From: an uncultured Clostridium sp.
GTDB lineage: Bacteria > Bacillota > Clostridia > TANB77 > CAG-508
Reading direction: 5' to 3'
Assembly: GCA_945865665.1 (NCBI GenBank)
Contig: CAMBEE010000014.1
Location: 1-37,287, forward strand
DNA: 37,287 bases
The translations under genes and the position numbers were made by a program. Below are positions 1 to 5,659 of this stretch, piece by piece. Below the pieces are notes generated by a model. That model saw nothing but the letters and a program-made list of their open reading frames with translations. It made no database searches and was not told the DNA's origin. Position 1 is the first letter of the stretch; every line of letters begins with the position of its first letter.

Positions 1-3
1 TAA

Positions 4-49
4 TTAAGACATTTTCTCAAATGATTTATTAAGACATTATCACAAATGA
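4..49. repeat. Two 21-bp direct repeats at the left edge
   Basis: Two copies (4-24 and 29-49) of a sequence beginning TTAAGACATT and ending CAAATGA match at 19 of 21 positions, with a 25-bp period. They lie just upstream of the first antisense-RNA promoter and may continue beyond the window. They could be operator-like sites or the end of a tandem array; nothing in the sequence decides between these. Confidence 0.5.
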
Positions 50-81
50 ATTATACTATGTGAGAAAATAGTTTGAAAAAT

Positions 82-110
82 TTGACATATGGTAAAGTAT
101 GTGTTAATAT
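82..110 (+). promoter_or_regulatory. SigA-type promoter of antisense RNA 1
   Basis: TTGACA (82-87), a 17-nt spacer and TAATAT (105-110). The 18 nt from 72 to 89, ending at the -35 region, are repeated exactly upstream of the second antisense RNA (739-756), so the promoter was duplicated with the cassette. Confidence 0.75.
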
Positions 111-116
111 ATATTT

Positions 117-191
117 AGCAATTAAAAATTAATCGTGTAAAAAAGCAACTTAAAAGACTAGGAGTCTACCAAAGCAATCCTAGTCTTTTCT
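117..191 (+). ncRNA. Antisense (antitoxin) RNA of cassette 1
   Basis: A transcript of about 75 nt is predicted from the promoter at 82-110 to the hairpin at 152-189. Its 5' part carries AGCAATT (117-123), AATCGTG (131-137) and GCAAC (145-149). The same three blocks, in the same order, occur on the plus strand at 242-248, 255-261 and 269-273, over the ribosome-binding site and first codons of the minus-strand toxin ORF. The RNA can therefore pair with the toxin mRNA through separated repeats and through the shared terminator. This is the arrangement known for RNA II of the enterococcal par locus. The function and exact ends are inferred. Confidence 0.65.
152..189. terminator. Bidirectional terminator shared by toxin mRNA 1 and antisense RNA 1
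   Basis: A 12-bp perfect stem: AAAAGACTAGGA (152-163) pairs with TCCTAGTCTTTT (178-189). It gives a T-run on both strands and ends both convergent transcripts. Confidence 0.8.
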
Positions 192-195
192 TATG

Positions 196-264
196 CTAAT
201 CACTTAAATGTTTTACTATGTAGTAAATTAATATAAGCTTAAGCAATTTTATTAAATCGTGCAA
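196..264 (-). CDS. 22-aa hydrophobic peptide, putative type I toxin (cassette 1)
   Basis: A TTG start at 264 lies 8 nt downstream of a perfect AAGGAGG (273-279, minus strand), and a TAG stop lies at 196-198. The peptide begins MHDLIKLLKL, has a hydrophobic Ile/Leu/Tyr core and ends IVKHLSD. The paralogue at 860-928 has the same length, the same IKLL block and an almost identical charged tail (IVKHxxD). The 5' leader has a stem (CUUGC/GCAGG around UUAGUG) directly upstream of the ribosome-binding site, and this leader is conserved in the second copy. It matches no named toxin family that I recognise. The toxin role is inferred from the par-like layout, the membrane-active look of the peptide and the antisense RNA. 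Confidence 0.65.
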   Translation of the reverse strand: MHDLIKLLKLILIYYIVKHLSD

Positions 265-306
265 TTTTGCAACCTCCTTCCTGCCACTAAGCAAGTCGGC
301 GATTTA

Positions 307-335
307 ATATTAATATAAAATTTAATTATTGTTAA
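307..335 (-). promoter_or_regulatory. Promoter of toxin mRNA 1
   Basis: On the minus strand, TTAACA (335-330), a 17-nt spacer and TAATAT (312-307). The spacing and -10 box are identical in cassette 2, where the -35 is the stronger TTGACA. Transcription should start near 300 and give a leader of about 35 nt. Confidence 0.6.
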
Positions 336-368
336 TAGTCAATTAATATATACTTATCTGTAAATATT

Positions 369-653
369 TTAATATTTTTTTCTATTAAAAATATTTGAAA
401 CATTTTTATATAATTTAACATAATCCCAAAAACCTTGAAAATCATTTAGAAAATGTTCAACTTCATTTAAAGAATTAATTGTATTTTTTTTGCAAATTTT
501 AAAATTAAGATTTTTCTTTTTAGGAGGAGAAGGCTTTTTTGATGGTGGCTTTGGTTTTGGAAGAGGTGGTGGTGCTAAATTTTTGGGTGGAGGAGGAGGC
601 AGAGGGCATTTGCAATTATTTTTACTTTTTTCACATCTATATAAAGTTGGCAT
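369..653 (-). CDS. Small proline- and lysine-rich protein between the toxin cassettes
   Basis: A 94-codon ORF read from the ATG at 653, with a weak purine-rich AAGAAAG site upstream. The frame stays open further upstream to 806, but that extension runs through the antisense RNA and its terminator, so the internal ATG is preferred. The N-terminus contains three cysteines (CEK..NCKC). Residues about 20-45 are runs of Pro and Lys, and the C-terminal 45 residues look like an ordinary folded or helical segment ending in basic residues. I recognise no family. It lies between two duplicated toxin cassettes and could be cargo or an accessory. It may also be non-coding, since the opposite strand holds a shorter Gly-rich ORF. 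Confidence 0.35.
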   Translation of the reverse strand: MPTLYRCEKSKNNCKCPLPPPPPKNLAPPPLPKPKPPSKKPSPPKKKNLNFKICKKNTINSLNEVEHFLNDFQGFWDYVKLYKNVSNIFNRKKY

Positions 654-747
654 AGAAACACTTCTTTCTTTTATTAAATATTTATAATATAGTATTAAAT
701 TGATGTGAAAATTGTGAATATGTAGTTGGGTGAATAAATTGAAAAAT

Positions 748-776
748 TTGACATATAATAAATTATGTGCTAATAT
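748..776 (+). promoter_or_regulatory. SigA-type promoter of antisense RNA 2
   Basis: TTGACA (748-753), a 17-nt spacer and TAATAT (771-776), with the same geometry as 82-110. Confidence 0.75.
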
Positions 777-782
777 GTATTT

Positions 783-857
783 AGCAATTGCAATAAATGG
801 TTTCAAAGATAACTAAAAAAGACTAGGTGTCGCTAAAAAAATCCTAGTCTTTTTTTA
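783..857 (+). ncRNA. Antisense (antitoxin) RNA of cassette 2
   Basis: A transcript of about 75 nt is predicted from 783 to the hairpin at 815-855. After the shared AGCAATT (783-789) it carries an 18-nt block at 796-813 (AATGGTTTC...GATAAC). The same block occurs at 918-936 with one inserted A, across the ribosome-binding-site spacer, TTG start and first codons of toxin 2. The block differs from the one in antisense RNA 1, so each RNA matches only its own toxin. The role is inferred from the par-like layout. Confidence 0.7.
815..855. terminator. Bidirectional terminator of cassette 2
   Basis: AAAAAAGACTAGG (815-827) pairs perfectly with CCTAGTCTTTTTT (843-855). It serves both convergent transcripts and keeps the GACTAGG stem of cassette 1 with a different loop. 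Confidence 0.8.
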
Positions 858-859
858 TG

Positions 860-928
860 CTAATCATCAAAATGTTTTACAATTAAGTAAACTATATATA
901 ATGCTAGCAATTTTATGAATGGTTTCAA
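860..928 (-). CDS. 22-aa hydrophobic peptide, putative type I toxin (cassette 2)
   Basis: A TTG start at 928 lies 7 nt after AAGGAGG (936-942, minus strand), and a TAG stop lies at 860-862. The peptide begins MKPFIKLLAL, continues with an aromatic/aliphatic core and ends IVKHFDD. It aligns without gaps to the peptide at 196-264; the shared residues are the IKLL block, Leu/Ile/Tyr positions in the core and the IVKH tail. The leader from 963 to 935 is nearly identical to that of cassette 1, while the nucleotides around the start codon have diverged together with the antisense RNA. Such genes are missed by automatic callers because of their size and TTG start. Confidence 0.68.
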   Translation of the reverse strand: MKPFIKLLALYIVYLIVKHFDD

Positions 929-969
929 AAGATAACCTCCTTCCTGCCACTAAGCAAGTCAGCGATTTA

Positions 970-998
970 ATATTAATATAAAATTCATTTATTGTCAA
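970..998 (-). promoter_or_regulatory. Promoter of toxin mRNA 2
   Basis: On the minus strand, TTGACA (998-993), a 17-nt spacer and TAATAT (975-970). Start is predicted near 963, giving an mRNA of about 150 nt that ends at the 815-855 hairpin. Confidence 0.7.
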
Positions 999-1108
999 TA
1001 GTAAATAAATATATACTAATTTGTAAAAATAAAATTATAATAAATACTTGTTTTTTATCTAAAATTGTTGTAACATTTTAATATAAAATAAAAAAGAAAG
1101 AGAAAAAT

Positions 1109-1858
1109 ATGGAAATAGAATTAAAAGAGAATGAAAGAATAGATGACTTGGAATTTAAAGGTTTAAAAATAATACAAAATACAAAAGGCTTTTGTTTTGG
1201 AATTGATGCAGTATTGTTATCAGACTTTTCAAAAAATATAAAGAAAAATGCAAAAGTATTAGATTTAGGAACAGGTACAGGAATAATATCAATTTTATTA
1301 TGTGGAAAAACAAATTTAGAAAAAATTATAGGTGTAGAGGTTCAAAAAGAAGTTGCAGATATGGCAAAAAGAAGTTCAAAATTAAATAATTTAGAAAATA
1401 AATTTGAAATAATAAATGAAAATATTATTAATTTGGATAAAATATATGAAAGAAATTCTTTTGATGTTATAGTTACAAATCCACCATATAAAAAAGAAAA
1501 TACAGGAATAGTAAACGAAGATGAAAAAAAGTTAATTTCAAGACATGAGGTATTAGCAAAGTTAGAAGATTATATAAAAGTATCTAATAAATTGTTAAAA
1601 GATAAAGGGGAATTTTATATGGTTCACAGGCCAGAAAGATTGGTTGATATTATTTCACATATGAGACAATATAAAATTGAACCAAAAGAAATAAGATTTG
1701 TATGTTCACATATAAATGAATCACCTAAATTGGTGCTAATTAAAGGTGTAAAAAATGCAAAGCCTTTTTTGAAAGTTAAGGAAGATTTATATATTTATAA
1801 AAAAGATGGAAATTATACAGAGGAAATTTATAAAATATATAATAAAAAAATTAAATAG
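1109..1858 (+). CDS. TrmN6/YabB-like tRNA adenine N6-methyltransferase
   Basis: A 249-aa SAM-dependent methyltransferase of the TrmN6 (YfiC)/YabB family, known to methylate an adenine next to the anticodon of tRNA(Val). Visible motifs are the SAM-binding DLGTGTGIIS (about residues 52-61) and the N6-adenine MTase signature NPPY (about residues 124-127). The N-terminal GFCFGIDAVLLSDF segment is typical of the family. It is followed by rsmI, the usual Firmicutes order (yabB-yazA-rsmI), but no yazA (GIY-YIG) gene lies between them here. The start is the first ATG after a weak AAAGAAAGAG site. Stop TAG. Confidence 0.88.
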   Translation: MEIELKENERIDDLEFKGLKIIQNTKGFCFGIDAVLLSDFSKNIKKNAKVLDLGTGTGIISILLCGKTNLEKIIGVEVQKEVADMAKRSSKLNNLENKFEIINENIINLDKIYERNSFDVIVTNPPYKKENTGIVNEDEKKLISRHEVLAKLEDYIKVSNKLLKDKGEFYMVHRPERLVDIISHMRQYKIEPKEIRFVCSHINESPKLVLIKGVKNAKPFLKVKEDLYIYKKDGNYTEEIYKIYNKKIK

Positions 1859-1918
1859 AAAATAAATAAATAAAAAAATAAATAAAAAAATAAATAAAAA
1901 AATAAATAAATAAAAAAT
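1859..1918. repeat. A/T tandem repeat between trmN6 and rsmI
   Basis: Roughly 60 bp of AAATAAATAAAA-type units start directly after the trmN6 stop codon. The tract has no hairpin and no open frame of interest. It may vary in length between strains. Confidence 0.7.
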
Positions 1919-1954
1919 TTAAATAAAAGAAATAATAAAAGAAAGGAAAAAATA

Positions 1955-2779
1955 ATGGAAAAAGGAATTTTATATATTGTAGCAACACCAATAGGAAATT
2001 TGGAAGATATAACATTAAGAGCAATAAAAACGTTGCAGGATGCAGATTTGATAGCAGCAGAAGACACAAGACATACATTAAAATTATTAAATCATTTGGA
2101 AATATCAAAACCAATGATAAGTTATCATAGACACAATGAAGAAACAAAATCAGATGTATTAATTGAAAAATTGCAAGAAGGACAAAATATAGCTTTAGTA
2201 TCAGATGCTGGAACACCAGGGATATGCGATCCGGGGGAAGAAATTATAAAAAAATGCATAGAATTGGGAATAAATATTGTTCCAATTCCAGGAGCTTGTG
2301 CAATGATAAATTCTTTAATTTGTTCAGGAATTGATACAAAAGAATTTACTTTTTTAGGTTTTTTGCCATTAAATAAAAAATTAAGAAAAAAGAAATTAGA
2401 AGAAATTGAAAAATCGAATAAAACTATAATAATTTATGAAGCACCACATAAATTAGATACAACTTTAAAAGATTTACAAAAAATATTATCAAAAAATAGA
2501 AATATTACTTTAGCTAGAGAAATAACAAAAATACATGAAGAATTTATTAGGGGAAATATAGATGAAATATTGCAAAAATCTGAAAATTTAAAAGGGGAGA
2601 TCGTTTTAATAATAGAAGGAAATAATGAAATAGAAGAGGAAAATTCTTTAAATAATCTTACTATGGAAGAACATTATAAATTTTATGAAAATCAAGGTTT
2701 TAGTAAAAAAGATATTATAAAAAAGATCGCCAAAGATAGAAATATGAATAAAAATGATGTATATCAAAAATTTATTTAA
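1955..2779 (+). CDS. rsmI: 16S rRNA (cytidine1402-2'-O)-methyltransferase RsmI
   Basis: A 274-aa member of the tetrapyrrole-methylase-like SAM enzymes that adds the 2'-O-methyl group to C1402 in the 30S decoding centre. Diagnostic stretches are the N-terminal ATPIGNLEDITLRA, AAEDTRHT (about residues 35-42), SDAGTPGICDPG (about residues 83-94) and the PGACA block near residue 112. The C-terminal region ends in a short Lys-rich helix, as in other clostridial homologues. A GAAAGGAAA ribosome-binding site precedes the ATG. It probably forms an operon with trmN6 and is separated from the convergent abrB by a hairpin. Confidence 0.95.
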   Translation: MEKGILYIVATPIGNLEDITLRAIKTLQDADLIAAEDTRHTLKLLNHLEISKPMISYHRHNEETKSDVLIEKLQEGQNIALVSDAGTPGICDPGEEIIKKCIELGINIVPIPGACAMINSLICSGIDTKEFTFLGFLPLNKKLRKKKLEEIEKSNKTIIIYEAPHKLDTTLKDLQKILSKNRNITLAREITKIHEEFIRGNIDEILQKSENLKGEIVLIIEGNNEIEEENSLNNLTMEEHYKFYENQGFSKKDIIKKIAKDRNMNKNDVYQKFI

Positions 2780-2805
2780 TCAATATTTTATTTTTGTTTA
2801 TAAAT

Positions 2806-2851
2806 AAAAAAGATGTATTAAAAGTTGGTAAGACTTTTGACACATCTTTTT
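2806..2851. terminator. Bidirectional terminator between rsmI and abrB
   Basis: The outer stem AAAAAGATGT (2806-2815)/ACATCTTTTT (2842-2851) encloses an inner stem AAAAGT/ACTTTT. There are T-runs on both sides and it is placed between convergent genes. Confidence 0.8.
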
Positions 2852-2855
2852 CTAT

Positions 2856-3110
2856 TTATTCTTTTTCATGTAAAATATTTAGTTCTTTAGAACAATTTTT
2901 ACAAACTAATTTATCTTTATATTCTGCTAAATCTTCTGTAGTTCCGCAAAAAATACAATTTGGTTCATATTTTTTTAATATGATTGAAGAATCGTTTACA
3001 TAGATTTCAATTGGATCTTTTTCGACAATATTAAATTGATTTCTAATTTCAATAGGAATAACAACTCTTCCTAATTCATCAACTCTTCTTATAATTCCAG
3101 TAGCTTTCAT
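2856..3110 (-). CDS. AbrB-family transition-state regulator
   Basis: An 84-aa DNA-binding protein. Residues 1-50 form the swapped-hairpin AbrB domain (GIIRRVDELGRVVIPIEIR). The C-terminus contains CIFC (about residues 53-56) and CKNC (about residues 71-74), a likely zinc-binding pair also found in AbrB/SpoVT-like proteins of Clostridia. Such proteins repress stationary-phase and sporulation genes. The start ATG has a strong GGAGG site 7 nt upstream. A promoter (3154-3181) lies directly upstream. It is adjacent to, and convergent with, rsmI, a common location in Firmicutes. Confidence 0.92.
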   Translation of the reverse strand: MKATGIIRRVDELGRVVIPIEIRNQFNIVEKDPIEIYVNDSSIILKKYEPNCIFCGTTEDLAEYKDKLVCKNCSKELNILHEKE

Positions 3111-3153
3111 GTTAACCCTCCTTAATGTTACTTTTTACAATTCCCATGGTTAT

Positions 3154-3181
3154 ATTATAGTAAAGTTTTAACTTTGTATAA
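3154..3181 (-). promoter_or_regulatory. Promoter of the AbrB-family gene
   Basis: On the minus strand, TTATAC (3181-3176), a 16-nt spacer and a perfect TATAAT (3159-3154), about 45 nt before the start codon. Confidence 0.5.
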
Positions 3182-3396
3182 TAAAAACATTTTGTTTAAA
3201 ATTTGCAAAGGTAAATTTTATACATAAACTAAGCTTATTTCTTAAATGAATTAAATATTTTAAATGTCATTAATGTCGCTTTTGTTCTTTTACATTAATA
3301 TAACATAAATCGTGTAGGAGGTCAATTAAAAAACGACAAAAAAGTAAAAAGTAATAAATATTTTAATTTAATAATAAAATTGATTAGGTGATTTTT

Positions 3397-3976
3397 ATGT
3401 TGAATATATTATGGCCTACGTTTATTATAGTATCTGTTATTTTTGCTATTTTATCAGGAAATATTAAAGAATTAAATAGTTCAATATTTGAAAGTACTGA
3501 ATTAGCAGTCAGTTTGTGTATTACTTTATTGGGGACAATGTGTTTGTGGAATGGAATAATGCAAATTGCAAGCAAAACATCTGTAATGAAAAAATTTACA
3601 AATTTTTTAAAGCCAATTATGAAATTATTATTTCCAAATATAAAAAATGATTCTAATGTTTACGAAGAAATTTCTATGAATATGGTTGCAAATATTTTGG
3701 GATTAGGTAATGCTGCTACACCGTTGCGGAATAAAAGCAATGAAATCCATGCAAGAGAAAAATAGCGATAAGAAAATTTTGACAAATGAAATGGCTACAT
3801 TTATTGTATTAAATACTGCTTCAATACAAATTATACCAACTACTGTTATTGCTATAAGAAATTCTATGGGATCAATAAATCCTACAGCTATAATAGTCCC
3901 TGTTTGGATAGCAACTATTTGTGCTGCAATTGCTGGAATTACTGCAACAAAAATTTTTATAAAAATGGGAAAATAA
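3397..3976 (+). CDS. spmA: Spore maturation protein A, needs a +1 frameshift at CGG
   Basis: Membrane protein needed for spore-core dehydration in Bacillus and Clostridium, acting with SpmB. The ATG at 3397 sits 6 nt after an AGGTG site. The first frame reads the SpmA N-terminus through NILGLGNAATPL and then meets CGG at 3727-3729. If the C at 3727 is skipped, the frame continues GIKAMKSMQEKN, exactly the family continuation, and on through NTASIQIIPTTVIA to a TAA at 3974-3976. The total is 192 residues, a normal family length. Without the shift the protein ends 13 codons later at 3763-3765. The options are an assembly error, a recent mutation or a tolerated frameshift. The identical event in the Rpn-family gene (34095, 34120) favours the last. 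Confidence 0.8.
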
Positions 3977-4057
3977 TATTGTAATCTCAAAATAAAAGAA
4001 TTGTTGTAAATAAATTATTAAAAATAAGATTTTGGATTTATGGAGGCTGGTATAAAA

Positions 4058-4585
4058 GTGAAATTTATAGAGTTTTTTTCTAATATTGCTATGCCGTTAA
4101 TGATAATTATTATTGTTTTATATGGTGTTGTAGAAAGAAAAAAAGTTTTTGATATTTTTTTGGATGGTGCCAAAGAGGGGATAGGTGTTGTTTTTAATAT
4201 TTTTCCTACATTAGTAGGTTTATTTGTTGCCATAGGGGCTTTAAGAAGTTCTGGAATTATAGATTTAACAGTTAATTTTTTAACTCCATTTTTGAATTTT
4301 ATAAATTTTCCAACTGAAATATTGCCTTTAGCGCTAATAAGACCAATTTCTGGTAGTAGTTCAATAGCTGTTGCAACAGATATAATGAAAAATTTTGGTG
4401 TTGATTCTAATATAGGTCTTGTTGCTTCTGTTATAATGGGTTCTACTGAAACAACAGTATATACTATTGCTGTATATACAAGTAGTGTTGGAATAAAAAA
4501 AACAAGATTTGTTTTGTGGGCAGCATTAATTGCTGATTTTGTTGGGATAATAACAAGTGTAATTGTGTGTAAATATATTTTTTAA
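4058..4585 (+). CDS. spmB: Spore maturation protein B
   Basis: Partner of SpmA; a nucleoside-recognition-domain (Gate) membrane protein of about 175 aa with four or five hydrophobic helices. Family landmarks are FDIFLDGAKEGI, FNIFPTLVGLFVAIGALRSSG, RPISGSSSIAVATDI and the highly conserved MGSTETTVYTIAVY. An ATG at 4040 is in frame, but the GGAGG at 4042-4046 overlaps it, so the GTG at 4058 (11 nt after GGAGG) is the more likely start. It lies 81 bp after spmA and probably in the same operon. Confidence 0.9.
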   Translation: MKFIEFFSNIAMPLMIIIIVLYGVVERKKVFDIFLDGAKEGIGVVFNIFPTLVGLFVAIGALRSSGIIDLTVNFLTPFLNFINFPTEILPLALIRPISGSSSIAVATDIMKNFGVDSNIGLVASVIMGSTETTVYTIAVYTSSVGIKKTRFVLWAALIADFVGIITSVIVCKYIF

Positions 4586-4627
4586 TATTAAAATGAATCT
4601 TTTAGATAATAAAAATAGGCTTTAAAT

Positions 4628-4648
4628 AGCGGTGTTGAACCGCTTTTG
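4628..4648 (+). terminator. Terminator after spmB
   Basis: AGCGGT (4628-4633) and ACCGCT (4639-4644) form a 6-bp GC-rich stem with loop GTTGA, followed by TTTT. Confidence 0.65.
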
Positions 4649-4672
4649 TCGATTTTTGTCGTAATTTTCTTG

Positions 4673-4701
4673 TTGACTTTTTATGAAAACTGTTGTAGAA
4701 T
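4673..4701 (+). promoter_or_regulatory. SigA-type promoter in the spmB-rlmH gap
   Basis: TTGACT (4673-4678), a 17-nt spacer and TAGAAT (4696-4701). No annotated-size gene follows on this strand. The only candidate is the 32-codon ORF at 4805-4903. Confidence 0.6.
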
Positions 4702-4715
4702 AATTTTGCAAAAGA

Positions 4716-4791
4716 TTTTAATCAAAATGTTTTTTTGAATTTCACCAAAAACTTTAATTAATTTAAATTTATTTTAATCAAAATGTTTTTT
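4716..4791 (+). repeat. Pair of 20-bp direct repeats before a ribosome-binding site
   Basis: TTTTAATCAAAATGTTTTTT occurs exactly at 4716-4735 and 4772-4791; the second copy abuts AGGAGG (4792-4797). Each copy contains the self-complementary ATTTT-aatc-AAAAT. The pair therefore lies in the presumed leader of the small ORF at 4805. Confidence 0.7.
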
Positions 4792-4804
4792 AGGAGGTCT
4801 TATT

Positions 4805-4903
4805 ATTTTTAAATTAATTTTATTTATATCGATTTTTTTTATAGTCAAAAAAATGGTTACTAAAATATTAGCAATCATAATTCTAAAAAAAATAAATCAG
4901 TAA
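4805..4903 (+). CDS. Possible 32-aa membrane peptide with an ATT start
   Basis: A perfect AGGAGG (4792-4797) is followed 7 nt later by ATT and an open frame of 32 codons ending in TAA. The peptide would have two hydrophobic segments (FKLILFISIFFIV, then ILAIIIL) each followed by a KK pair, resembling type I toxins and small membrane peptides. ATT is a rare start codon and there is no ATG until codon 17, so the call rests mainly on the strong ribosome-binding site, the upstream promoter and the hydrophobic composition. In an AT-rich gap the hydrophobic content alone means little. Confidence 0.3.
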   Translation: MFKLILFISIFFIVKKMVTKILAIIILKKINQ

Positions 4904-4924
4904 ATTATAAATAGTTTTTAATCT

Positions 4925-5046
4925 TGTAGGGAAGATATCACTTCAATCATATTCCCCCATATATATTTTTGGCATAATTTTGAAAGTTTTTTTATTGTTG
5001 TCCCACATAATTTCCTTCCAAAGTTATTACGTATATTTTCCCTACA
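4925..5046. other. Possible structured RNA or long-range inverted repeat
   Basis: TGTAGGGAA (4925-4933) and TTCCCTACA (5038-5046) are perfect 9-bp complements 104 bp apart. The enclosed sequence includes locally G- or C-rich patches (CCCCC at 4953, GTCCCAC, CCTTCC) that stand out in this AT-rich gap. It lies directly downstream of rlmH on the minus strand. It could be a small RNA, a 3' UTR structure or a MITE remnant. I do not recognise a family, and the rest of the gap (4586-5064) shows nothing else. Confidence 0.35.
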
Positions 5047-5064
5047 GTTATGTATAAAAATTAA

Positions 5065-5544
5065 TTATCTATGATAGGTTTCGCCATTTGATATTTTAAA
5101 TGCTCTAAAAATTTGCTCTAATAAAAATACTCGAATTAATTGATGTGGAAATGTCATTTTAGAAAAGCAGATTTTTTGATTAGACATACTTAAAACTTTA
5201 TCTGTTAAACCTAATGAACCACCAATTATAAATGTAATTTGGCTAGACTGCATAGATATATTTTCAATATTTTTTGAGAATTCTTCAGATGAAAGTTGTT
5301 TTCCAGTTAAATCAAGACTAATAACATAAGAATCTTTTTTTATATGATTTATAATATTATTACATTCTTTTGTTTTGATTTCACTTTCTATATTTGGATT
5401 TGTTTTTTCTGGTATTTTTTCGTCTGGAAGTTCTATAATATTTAATTTGCAATATTTAGATAATCTTTTTGAATATTCATCTATTGCATCTTTAAAAAAT
5501 TTTTCTTTTAGTTTTCCTACACATATTATATTTATTGTTAACAT
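5065..5544 (-). CDS. rlmH: 23S rRNA (pseudouridine1915-N3)-methyltransferase RlmH
   Basis: A SPOUT-class methyltransferase that modifies pseudouridine 1915 in helix 69 of assembled 70S ribosomes. The protein starts MLTINIICVGKLKEKF, has the SAM-binding FIIGGSLGLTDKV loop (about residues 103-115), the MTFPHQLIRVFLLEQIFRA block and the canonical C-terminus NGETYHR. An upstream in-frame ATG at 5559 lacks a ribosome-binding site, whereas the ATG at 5544 follows AAGAGG by 5 nt. This gives 159 aa, the standard family length. It sits 115 bp downstream of walJ on the same strand, as in many Firmicutes. Stop TAA. Confidence 0.95.
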   Translation of the reverse strand: MLTINIICVGKLKEKFFKDAIDEYSKRLSKYCKLNIIELPDEKIPEKTNPNIESEIKTKECNNIINHIKKDSYVISLDLTGKQLSSEEFSKNIENISMQSSQITFIIGGSLGLTDKVLSMSNQKICFSKMTFPHQLIRVFLLEQIFRAFKISNGETYHR

Positions 5545-5659
5545 TTTTTCCTCTTTCATTTTTATGATTAATGTCTCATTTGGAATTGATGCCTCAAACA
5601 GAACAGAGCTATAACTTAAGTTATCTGTAAATCACTTTGCTCGAGTAGATAATTTCTTC

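Noticed and set aside
4..49. CRISPR array at the left edge
   Set aside because: Only two copies with a 4-bp gap; no spacer-sized intervals and no cas genes.
490..687. Gly-rich 65-aa plus-strand ORF opposite the proline-rich frame
   Set aside because: No ribosome-binding site. It is the shadow of the Pro/Lys-rich minus-strand frame, and Gly runs arise from the same repeats.
654..806. N-terminal extension of the proline-rich ORF that begins like toxin 2 (MKPFI)
   Set aside because: The similarity comes from the repeat that antisense RNA 2 uses to pair with toxin 2. The extension crosses the terminator and has no ribosome-binding site.
1828..2216. Hydrophobic minus-strand ORFs across the trmN6-rsmI junction
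   Set aside because: They are translations of the A/T tandem repeat and the reverse of rsmI; no ribosome-binding sites.
3388..3765. spmA as a simple pseudogene
   Set aside because: Kept as a frameshifted gene because the break is a single CGG-A event identical in type to two others and all remaining sequence is intact. Sequencing error is still possible.
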